Shown: positions 32,797 to 41,100 of the stretch, piece after piece
How the letters are laid out: each line of letters starts with the position of its first letter
Numbering within the stretch: position 1 is the stretch's first letter
Source of the DNA: Caldisericia bacterium
GTDB taxonomy: Bacteria > Caldisericota > Caldisericia > JAAYUI01
NCBI GenBank assembly: GCA_017992555.1
Contig: JAGOOK010000015.1
Coordinates: 1-41,605 of the forward strand
Direction: 5' to 3'
Length of the DNA: 41,605 bases
Notes under the pieces: model-generated
Told to the model about the DNA's origin: nothing
The model's database searches: none
What the model saw: the letters and a program-made list of their open reading frames with translations, nothing else
Translations under genes and position numbers: made by a program

Positions 32797-34101
32797 CTAA
32801 GGCAAATTCTTCAAATCAACCCATTTTGCAGGAATTGGAATACTCTTAACAACTGATTTATAATAGTCATTGCTGGAAGATTTGCCAAAACTAAATCTAT
32901 ATATCTTATTAGTTGTATAAAAATAAACTCCCCGATCATTCCTATAACTGACTAGAACGTGCTCAAGTTTTTCGTCGATATCACAAAATTTATTAATGAC
33001 AAGTTTATTAGAATCTTCACCAAGATCAGCAACTCGGTAGATGGACTGGATACCATTCTTATATGAACCAACAATGTACTTATCGCTAAGAGCATCAATG
33101 TTCAAAAACACATCGTATTTTTCGTTGGTAATAAACTTGGAGATGCACAGAATCCTGTCATCACCTGGTTCTGGACGAATGTAAAAATAGTACAATCCAT
33201 CTTTGGTGTTATACAATGAATAGTGAGCACTTTGTTGTACATCATCAAGCTTGATGTGTTGGACAAAAATATTGGAGTCTAAATAAAATATATGCAAATA
33301 GGAACTGTCAAAAATACCTAAGTATTCTTTGTACGTAAAAAAATCATAATAATTCTCAACAACACTATTAAAGTTAAGATCTGATGGTGTTCCTTTGTAA
33401 CCTGTTGGATATTTGGATATTTCTGTCAATGACTTGCTATCAAATTTGTAAAAACAGAGATTCATTCCATCATAACCAACGAGTGTAGAATTTATTTCAT
33501 ATACAATATAACGGTGTAACGAGGTTTTGGTTTTAAATGCACCAGTATATTCTGACATGTTTTTCAAGTTGAATATTCCATATACCAACAGCGATTTTGA
33601 TTCACACAATACTGAAATACCATCATCATCTGAAAATGAAAAAGATACTACCTTGTCAAGCTCTGTTTTGAACCTGAAAATTGAATACTTGCTGTAACTT
33701 TTATCTCTGTCGTCTTCAGAAAAAGTGATAGTAACAAGAGTTTTCGTTTTGTCAGTATTGAGACAGATAAAGGACAGAACAGTGCTATAGGCCTTTCCAG
33801 TACTTAGCGGAGTATTCCGTATGCAATAATCCAGAACATCACCACCAAGATCGATTGTATTGAGAGACTTTTTTAAGGAGCAATCCTTATATATTGTCAG
33901 CTTGTTGCCATCAATCACAACTGGTTTTGGATTTACTCGGAAAGAGTCGTTATATAAAGCATCAATTACCTTTCCTTTGTTTCGATTTGAATCAATCAGT
34001 TCGAGCTTAAATGGTATGGCAGGTTTGAGAACATTGGTTATCAGACATGCCAATAATATCACCAGGACTGCGAGAGACAATATCAAAACAATTTTCCTCA
34101 T
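32797..34101 (-). CDS. AT-rich lipoprotein or membrane-anchored protein of unknown function
   Basis: A 434-residue protein with a hydrophobic start (MRKIVLILSLAVLVILLAC). This can be read as a lipobox with the Cys at 19, or as a single anchor. The exported part is beta-rich with recurring Tyr/Asp turns and phrases such as YEINSTLVGYDGMNLCFYKFD, like a beta-propeller, although no motif settles it. The gene is AT-rich. GGGAGGACAAG precedes the ATG. Its upstream neighbour (34291-36948) is on the same strand but ends at a strong terminator, so this gene needs its own promoter in the 34102-34230 spacer. Confidence 0.7.
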   Translation of the reverse strand: MRKIVLILSLAVLVILLACLITNVLKPAIPFKLELIDSNRNKGKVIDALYNDSFRVNPKPVVIDGNKLTIYKDCSLKKSLNTIDLGGDVLDYCIRNTPLSTGKAYSTVLSFICLNTDKTKTLVTITFSEDDRDKSYSKYSIFRFKTELDKVVSFSFSDDDGISVLCESKSLLVYGIFNLKNMSEYTGAFKTKTSLHRYIVYEINSTLVGYDGMNLCFYKFDSKSLTEISKYPTGYKGTPSDLNFNSVVENYYDFFTYKEYLGIFDSSYLHIFYLDSNIFVQHIKLDDVQQSAHYSLYNTKDGLYYFYIRPEPGDDRILCISKFITNEKYDVFLNIDALSDKYIVGSYKNGIQSIYRVADLGEDSNKLVINKFCDIDEKLEHVLVSYRNDRGVYFYTTNKIYRFSFGKSSSNDYYKSVVKSIPIPAKWVDLKNLP

Positions 34102-34231
34102 ATCTTGTCCTCCCTCAACAAATCAAAATCTCCTGAAAAAAATTACAAGATTTGAAACTGCCATAAATTGTATTTGTAATGTAAACATATTCAACAGCCA
34201 TAATTCAAGCATTTCCAGGTTTTGTCAAACT

Positions 34232-34258
34232 AAAAAGGCCGGCCTGAAGGGGCCGGCC
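34232..34258 (-). terminator. Terminator of the GND-repeat gene
   Basis: On the minus strand, GGCCGGCC (34258-34251) and GGCCGGCC (34244-34237) pair across a six-base loop and are followed by TTTTTAG. Confidence 0.85.
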
Positions 34259-34290
34259 CATGTTTTGACCATACAAAACTCAGACAGTTC

Positions 34291-36948
34291 CTACCACTGC
34301 GCCTCTGGCACAATGCCTTTCTCGACATCAAGACCAAACCCAAGAGATTTTGCCGGATTACCTGGCTGCGTCACTTCGCGCCAGACAGAGTTGTTTGCCG
34401 GAACTGGCCAGCCCTCCGGGACATTTGGCTCAAGCGTTCTTGTGTAGGTGTCGTTGCCACCCTTGTCTATCATGAGCCCCAGCGTCCACTCCTCGTACCT
34501 GTAGTTGTCAGGAACTGCACCAGTCCTCATCAGGCAGTAGCCAAGCGTTGACGAATTGACCAGCTCATACTTGTCATCACCGGCCATGTCGATGTGGAGT
34601 CCAAGTGAATTTGTGATTGCGGCGCCGATCAAAACGCCACCTGATGTTTTCTGGCCGTTTTCTACCTCATAGCACAGGTAATTGTCGTTGCCTTCCTTGT
34701 CTATGAACCACGAAACCGAGAAATCATGGGCGCCACCCTGAGAGATGGCCTTCCATACCTTGTAGGTGTCATTTCCGCTGTCATCAACTAATTCGGTCAA
34801 ACCCATGTGTGCGGTTCCGCTCTGGACAAAGAAGCTACCTTCATAGTGGTCGTCACCCTCGAGGTCGTTGAGGATGCCGGTGCCAAACCAGTAGCCAGTT
34901 GCTTGGCCATAAACCCCGCACTCGTACCAGTCATTACCAGTCACATCAACGAGGACTCCTGTTCCACCACCCCAGCCGTGGCCGTCAGACATGTCGCCCC
35001 TTCTGCCCCACCCGGCACCCTGGACGAAGCTGTAATTGCGGTTATTATCGTGGCCACCCGTTGCTGGGTTGATAAGGTTGTCTTTCGGATTGGACTTGCC
35101 TGGCTCGCCAACATACTTGTCGTCGCCATCTGTATCGACAAGAACACCGCACCCGCCAGAGAAACCGAATGCCTGGCCAACCTGGAAGCAGTAGTAGGAG
35201 TCGTTTCCACCAATATTGACAAGGTTGCCGACGCCAAAGCTGGCCGCACCCTGATTCATGTTCCTTCCGGAGAAGGAATCGTTGCCGCTTTCATCCCAGA
35301 GAAGACCGATACCAAAGAAGCACCCACCTTGGGAATTGTCATAGGATTTGTAGGTATCGTTGCCCTCGTGGTCAGTTACAAAACCATAGCCCAGCATTCC
35401 AAAGCCTTGCGAACAAGGATCGTCTTTGGTCGAAGTGTATTTGTCACTGCCCTTCCAGTCGATAATTGATGCAGCCGGTCTTCCCGGGAGTGTGCCGCCA
35501 GCAGGTCCAGTGTAGGTGTCATCGCCATTGTAGTCCACGATTGCAAAATACTTGTTGCCATCGTAAGTGTTGTCATCCTGGCCACCATTGAAAGCAAAGA
35601 GGCCGAATGGTGTTTCAAGCTCAAACTTGTATTTTGTTATGTTCATGATCGGGCCAAGCAGTTCCCTGCCCTGGTCGTCTTTTTTGCCTTCGTCCCTTGG
35701 CTCGTTCAGGAACTGTTTCATCTTTATAGTGGACATCACAAGCGGCATTCCACCATAATAAAGGTCATTGAAATCAAAATCATGCGCGATGTCATCCTGG
35801 AGTTGCGTTGCATCCTCCGGGAACGTTTTATTTAGCATGTCTACAAGTTCCTTGTTCCGGTAGTCCCTGTCTGACAGGAATTGGTATCTGCCAAGATTGT
35901 AGAGGTCATTGAAGCGCTCTTTCGGAAGCTTGCGCAGAGCAAGCTTCTGGTATTTTGCGGCATACAAGTGCGAAAGCATGTATTCCGCAACCAGCTTCTG
36001 GAGCTTCAACGGGACGTCTTTTAGCTGTTCATGATATTTTCTTATCATTGCATCAATATCGTCATAAACAATTGTAAGTTTTCTTGATATGTCATCAAAA
36101 ATTACATCCTTGCTATCAACTCCAATCGAATCAACAAACATCCTGACAGGAACATATACAATACCATTCTTGTAACCTAATATTACTGGAGCAGAGGAGT
36201 ATGTTTTTTTCGTTCCATTTACGATCACTTCTTCCTTGCCGACTTCCATCTCCACCACAAGGTCACCCTTTGTGAGCTTTATGTTTGGCTTATTGAACGA
36301 AACCTCAAAGCCAAATATTTCCGCCAGTGATCTAAGGGGGAGACAGATAAAATTTTTTATTAATGTGACTTGTGCAGGTAATTCCTTTTTTTGGCCATTA
36401 ACAAGGGCTTCAGTGCTATAAACTGTTAGAACTACCGTTATCTTACTAGTCATCCTTGCCCCGCCAAGCGGTTCAAACTTGTACATCTCCCTCAGAGCAG
36501 AGCCAATCGGGTCTTTCTCGTCAACCTGCATGGTCGGGATGTAGGCGGGGAAACCACCCGCAAGGTAGCCAGTCCTTACCTCGGAACTCAGGAGAATATT
36601 GTAAATTCCAAGGCCGTTTCTCGGATCGTTCCAGTTTCTGGACAGATCAGTTGTTACCCTCTTCACAAAGCGCGGGAAATAGTACGGATCTTCCCAGCAC
36701 TGGACAAAATGCGGGGCTGTTATCCCAGAACAGCTCCTCTTGATGAGGTTGTCAATCGTCTCCCTGGAGGTGTGCGTATCCTCCCTTGTGACGTTCTGTT
36801 TGGAGAGTGCATATCCAATCAAATCAGTACTGTCAGTGATTTCTTTATCTATTGGATAAGGCATCATGCCAATTGGTGATTCTTCAGCTTTAACAAAAGA
36901 TGGCGCCACAAGTGCTAGCGCAAGAAAAAAAACCAGCAGTCTTTTCAT
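34291..36948 (-). CDS. Exported stalk-domain protein with twelve D-x-x-G-[NDS]-D-x-[YF] repeats
   Basis: An 885-residue exported protein. The signal peptide is MKRLLVFFLALALVAPSFVKA, and the start at 36948 is set by AGGAGG eleven bases upstream; the longer reading frame from 37041 is not supported. A copper-amine-oxidase-N-like stalk domain lies at about 168-297 (FICLPLRSLAEIFGFEVSF, later GIVYVPVRMFVDSIGV). The C-terminal half (470-835) has twelve copies of a D-x-x-G-[NDS]-D-x-[YF] motif (for example VDYNGDDTY, VTDHEGNDTY, IDKGGNDTY), alternating with Gly-rich QGxGxxGxGxLxD spacers. This suggests a calcium-binding beta-solenoid. It resembles but does not match the RTX nonapeptide. Its role on the surface is unknown. 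Confidence 0.85.
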   Translation of the reverse strand: MKRLLVFFLALALVAPSFVKAEESPIGMMPYPIDKEITDSTDLIGYALSKQNVTREDTHTSRETIDNLIKRSCSGITAPHFVQCWEDPYYFPRFVKRVTTDLSRNWNDPRNGLGIYNILLSSEVRTGYLAGGFPAYIPTMQVDEKDPIGSALREMYKFEPLGGARMTSKITVVLTVYSTEALVNGQKKELPAQVTLIKNFICLPLRSLAEIFGFEVSFNKPNIKLTKGDLVVEMEVGKEEVIVNGTKKTYSSAPVILGYKNGIVYVPVRMFVDSIGVDSKDVIFDDISRKLTIVYDDIDAMIRKYHEQLKDVPLKLQKLVAEYMLSHLYAAKYQKLALRKLPKERFNDLYNLGRYQFLSDRDYRNKELVDMLNKTFPEDATQLQDDIAHDFDFNDLYYGGMPLVMSTIKMKQFLNEPRDEGKKDDQGRELLGPIMNITKYKFELETPFGLFAFNGGQDDNTYDGNKYFAIVDYNGDDTYTGPAGGTLPGRPAASIIDWKGSDKYTSTKDDPCSQGFGMLGYGFVTDHEGNDTYKSYDNSQGGCFFGIGLLWDESGNDSFSGRNMNQGAASFGVGNLVNIGGNDSYYCFQVGQAFGFSGGCGVLVDTDGDDKYVGEPGKSNPKDNLINPATGGHDNNRNYSFVQGAGWGRRGDMSDGHGWGGGTGVLVDVTGNDWYECGVYGQATGYWFGTGILNDLEGDDHYEGSFFVQSGTAHMGLTELVDDSGNDTYKVWKAISQGGAHDFSVSWFIDKEGNDNYLCYEVENGQKTSGGVLIGAAITNSLGLHIDMAGDDKYELVNSSTLGYCLMRTGAVPDNYRYEEWTLGLMIDKGGNDTYTRTLEPNVPEGWPVPANNSVWREVTQPGNPAKSLGFGLDVEKGIVPEAQW

Positions 36949-36974
36949 TTGTCCTCCTGATATTTTATGGATTG

Positions 36975-37004
36975 ATATTAGCACTTGTTGCCGCCCCGTG
37001 TAAA
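36975..37004 (-). promoter_or_regulatory. Promoter of the GND-repeat gene
   Basis: Minus strand: TTTACA (37004-36999), an 18-base spacer, TAATAT (36980-36975) with an upstream TGC (extended -10). Confidence 0.55.
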
Positions 37005-37065
37005 GCTCCCTGATTTGTCGAAAAGTTGCATTTTTTTGCAAATAAAGTAAATTCTATCCTTAACC

Positions 37066-37476
37066 ATGAACAAGACAGAACTGGTAGTGCCTTCACAGGA
37101 AGAGCTCATAGCGCTTGGAAGGTGGTGGGGCGAGGGTATGGAGGACAACGAGGTCTACGCCCTCAAGGGTCCGCTCGGCGCCGGAAAAACCACCCTGGTA
37201 AAGGGTATTGCCCTGGGTCTTGGAATCACTGACAACATCGTTTCACCAACATTCGTCCTCGTCATGGAGTACAAAGGCAGGCATTCCCTTTTCCATTTTG
37301 ACTGGTACAGGATAGAAACCGAAAAAGAAGTTGTAGACCTTGGCTACTATGATTACCTGGAAAAACCGGGTGTAAAAGTCATCGAGTGGCCGGACAAGTT
37401 TATTGACCTGATACCAGAAAATGCCAAGTGGATAACCATCGAGGTAGACGGTTCAAACAGGATTGTAAGATGGTAA
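37066..37476 (+). CDS. tsaE: tRNA threonylcarbamoyladenosine ATPase TsaE
   Basis: This 136-residue protein matches TsaE: the P-loop GPLGAGKTT (about 35-43), SPTF, the HFDWYRI segment and the C-terminal VKVIEWPDKF. TsaE is an essential ATPase of the t6A modification pathway that works with TsaB and TsaD, neither of which is in the window. It lacks an SD. A TTGCAT (37026-37031), a 16-base spacer and TAAATT (37048-37053) would give a very short leader. The end overlaps the DUF4911 gene start by seven bases. Confidence 0.95.
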   Translation: MNKTELVVPSQEELIALGRWWGEGMEDNEVYALKGPLGAGKTTLVKGIALGLGITDNIVSPTFVLVMEYKGRHSLFHFDWYRIETEKEVVDLGYYDYLEKPGVKVIEWPDKFIDLIPENAKWITIEVDGSNRIVRW

Positions 37477-37685
37477 CTTATGAGCTAGTTATTGACGAAC
37501 CAGACATCTGGTTCGTCCAGAGTGTCCTGGACACCGCAGATAACATTTGCATCGTCGACAAAACTAACATGGTTGGTCCAAAAGGACATATGAAAGTGAT
37601 GTTCTCTGAGGAGGCCGAAAAAGATTTCCTTTATCTTGTAGAAAAACTCTGGCAATGCTCTTCTTTCACTTATGAACATATTTAA
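37470..37685 (+). CDS. DUF4911-like small protein
   Basis: A 71-residue protein. The start is the ATG at 37470, which overlaps the tsaE stop. Its pattern (VTYELVIDEPDIWFVQSVLDTADNICIVDKT, then MKVMFSEEAEKDFLYLVEKLWQ) fits DUF4911, a small ferredoxin-like family of unknown function. Its last 14 bases overlap the yqeG start, so the three genes are translationally coupled. The next ATG sits in its final codons. Confidence 0.72.
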   Translation: MVTYELVIDEPDIWFVQSVLDTADNICIVDKTNMVGPKGHMKVMFSEEAEKDFLYLVEKLWQCSSFTYEHI

Positions 37686-38169
37686 ACCAAAAGCATACTT
37701 CAAAAGGGTGTCCCAGATACCCTTTTCGCTTCTCATGTCCTGGGGAATAAAAGCTGTTTTTTTGGACACCGATAACACTCTCGCACCCAGGGATTCTGAT
37801 GCGTTTGCAAAAGATGCACTTGCCTGGGTCGAAGCGTGCAAAAGGGCAGGTTTTTTACTTTGCATTGTTTCAAATGGCAGGCCAGGACGGGTCAGAAGGG
37901 CCTCGGAAAAGCTAGGGGTTCCATTTGTCAATCCGGCACTAAAACCATTTTCTTATGGATTCAAAAAAGCCGCCCGCATGATGAAGGTCAGTTCAAAACA
38001 GTGCGTAATGATAGGCGACCAAATATTCACAGACATCTGGGGCGGAAACAATTCTGGAATGAAAACCATTCTTGTCGAGCCAGTCGACCCGAAATCAGAC
38101 GGTCTCTGGACAAAATGGATCAGGAAGCTTGAGAAGCGGCATCTCGGACTTTCTCCCGAAGGCCTATAA
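37672..38169 (+). CDS. yqeG: YqeG-family HAD-IIIA phosphatase
   Basis: A 165-residue HAD-superfamily phosphatase of the YqeG type. The nucleophile motif is FLDTDNTLAP (Asp32, Asp34), followed by the SNG threonine-equivalent region (IVSNGRPGRV), the lysine in NPALKPF, and the acidic motif MIGDQIFTDIWGGN. YqeG-type proteins are thought to be phosphatidylglycerophosphate-phosphatase-like enzymes. It is the last gene of the tsaE operon and converges with the kinase gene, overlapping its 3' end by 50 bases on opposite strands. Confidence 0.9.
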   Translation: MNIFKPKAYFKRVSQIPFSLLMSWGIKAVFLDTDNTLAPRDSDAFAKDALAWVEACKRAGFLLCIVSNGRPGRVRRASEKLGVPFVNPALKPFSYGFKKAARMMKVSSKQCVMIGDQIFTDIWGGNNSGMKTILVEPVDPKSDGLWTKWIRKLEKRHLGLSPEGL

Positions 38170-41100
38170 GGGCACCAACATAAAGCCTGGTTTTCGATTT
38201 CTGGCACTGCATGATTGCCTCATCAAGATATAAAATGGCCCTTTTGCAATCCTCCTGGAACATTTCTTTGTATTTGGGATCAATCCTGCCTCTATCAAGC
38301 ACAAGGCGCGTAAAACCCATTGCGGCATAAGGTCTGGGCAACATGCATTCATCAACACCAAGCAGAGGGTCCATCACTTTACGGTATTTTCTGTATGACC
38401 TGTTCCACAGATTTTTTGAAAAAGTTGAGTTTTCTTTGCCACTGCCTTTTTGTTCCACGTTCCCTGAGAATGATTCAATCATGTCAACCCATGCTTCAAA
38501 GGTGATTGAAAAACCTGCAATTTCTTTATCCAGAGTCTCCTTCAGCATTGGGCTTGTAATCTTTAGTATTCTTCTAGCTTCATTTATGTCGCCCTCAGAT
38601 GCTGCACAAAACGCATATTTGTGGGCAATCATGCAATACATTTCCTTGTGCTCCCACTTCGCTTTTTCAAACATGTTCATTGCGATTTTGAGGTTTACAA
38701 TCGCTTCTTTGTGATTGCGTTTTATGAACATCATGTCTCCCTGAAGCGCAAACGCAAAGGCCTCCTGGAATTTGTTTCCAGACTCAAAGGCTCTGGATTG
38801 CAGGTCTTCGATGAAGCGTTCTGCCAAATCGAAATTTTCCATTTCAAGGGCTATCCTGACTGCTTTTTCATAAAGTGTGTGTAATCTGAAAGTAGAAGAA
38901 AGCTTGTTCAATTGGCTGAGTGCCTCTTCAAGAACAAAAAGGGCTTCTTCTTTCCTGTAGATTTTTTCGTATGTGTTAATAAGGTTGATATAAATAATGG
39001 ACAATTTGTTTATGTCACCAAGATCTTTTGCTTGATCCTTTAAATCCAGCAAAAGTGATATAGTTTTGTCAAACTCTTTCCTGTTACTATAAACACCGGC
39101 AAGATTCAGCATTGATGTTACTTCTTGGAGCTGGCTGCCAACCTTTCTGGAAAGAGCAATATTCTCTTTAAATGTCTTTTCTGCCTCGTAATCCTCTCCC
39201 GTCATCATCTGGACAACGCCAAGGTTGTTAAGCGACTGGAACAATCTGGTATCATTTTTCAGCTTTCTAGCATATTTCATATTGAGAAGGCAATATTTCT
39301 TTGCTTTCTCAAATTGCGATGAATTAATGTAAACTTCACTGAAAGCTCTTGTCAGATAAAAACCATCCCCATCATTCGGCGTCAGGGTAAAAAAACTCCA
39401 GGCAAGTTCGAAGTGGGCAAGTGCGTTATTAAATTCACCAAGCCTTGCCCTGGCAAGACCAAGCCAAGTAGCATACTTGATTTTCATATTTTCACGCGTG
39501 TCTTTACTTAATAACGCCTGTTCAAGCATTTCAGAGGTGTCTTTTAAGAAATGGGCTATGCCAGTATTCACAAATTGTACTATGCAGCTAAGACTGAAAC
39601 TTAGAGCAACCTCCCTGTCAGTTATATTGTTTAGATGTGGCAGCAGCTTGTTTAAGATATCATTGCAAAGCGCAAACTGATATCTTGACTGCATTTCTCG
39701 AAGAACAGGCATGAGATATTTTGCAGCTCTAAGGTACTCTCCAGCCTCTATATAGTGAGAGCCCACCTCCTCGCGATATTCAACTTTGCCATCCTCATTC
39801 AATGTTTTTTCCAGGTGTTCCCCTATTCTTCTATGCAATTCTGTTAGTTCCCTGGCTGGCACATGCCCTCTTACAAACTGTACCACTTCAGGGAGTATCG
39901 GTTCAACAACAAGTTCTCCATCCAGAAGAGTCTCGCGCACAAACTCCTTGGAAACAAGCTCATCAACAACGCCTCCTAACTGGTCTTCAGGGAGTCTGGC
40001 AATAGCACAGATCATTTTTGAAGGGAGTGGTCTCTCTGCAAGGCAAATTACACCAAGCATCTCCCTGGCGCTTCTGCCAATACTTGCAAATCTTCTGGCC
40101 GAAACACTGTTTTTCATGTCTTCCATGCCATCATGGAGAGCGGAAGGATTAATCGCAAGTTGCCTTAAAATTTCAATTGTATTTTTTGGAATTCCCTTTG
40201 AAAAACGCAAAACCTCGTCTGCAAGATCATCAGAAAGTGACACCTTGAGGTGATCCGCGAGTTTTTTTATTTCATTTCTGCCAAGTGATTTCAGGTCCAA
40301 AACCACCGGCAAGGCAAGGGCGTTCTGTGGCTGCATACTCTCTGGATCAAAACCGGAGAACACGAGCAATTTCTTTGCTTTTGGGACCACAATGGCCATT
40401 TCTTTGCACACGTCAATTGTTTGCGGATCAGTTGTGCCATCAAACGCAAAAATAACGCCCCCATCAAAAGCATAAAGCAATATCTTTGCAAGCACTGCTG
40501 GGAATTGTTCTCTTCCATCATCTGTGCATGCCGAAAAATCAAGGTTGTGCTTCTTGAAAAATAATGGAGATAGCAACTCTATCTGTTTTGAGAACCGTGA
40601 AACAAGTGGCCTGTCGATCATGATATCATAACCAGCAAGTTCATCCAGGACCCTTCCAATGGCCGGTACGCCAGGCCAGGCCTGTTTTCCGTCGCACAGT
40701 ATGAATTTGACCTTCCTGGACAGGGCCATCATCTGGAATTCTTCAACGAGCTTTGTTTTACCAATGCCGCTCTCACCCTGGACCAGAATAGTTCTTCCTT
40801 CCCCTAACATGAGAAGATCAAGGCAATCACCAAATTTCGATACTTCCTCCTCCCTTCCAACAAGAGGAACCTTCACGGTGTTTATTGCTGACCTGGCTGA
40901 TTTTTCTTCTGTGACACCTCTTGAAAAAGACAACAGCGCATCTTCAAGTTCCTTGCCAGATTGGTACCTTGAGCTAGGGTTTTTGCTGATGAGCTTTAGA
41001 CAGATTTCCTCGAGTTCCTCCGGTACCCTTTGATTTACGAGAGATGGTCTGATGGGTTTTTCATGCAATATTCTAAATATCTGGTTTTGGACTTGGCCCT

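Noticed and set aside
34291-36948. RTX (hemolysin-type) calcium repeats
   Set aside because: The consensus D-x-x-G-[NDS]-D-x-[YF] and the spacing differ from the GGxGxDxUx nonapeptide, and no type I secretion tail is visible.
36949-37041. N-terminal extension of the GND-repeat protein from ATG 37041
   Set aside because: The extension crosses the promoter and has no signal-peptide sense, while an SD and signal peptide fit ATG 36948.
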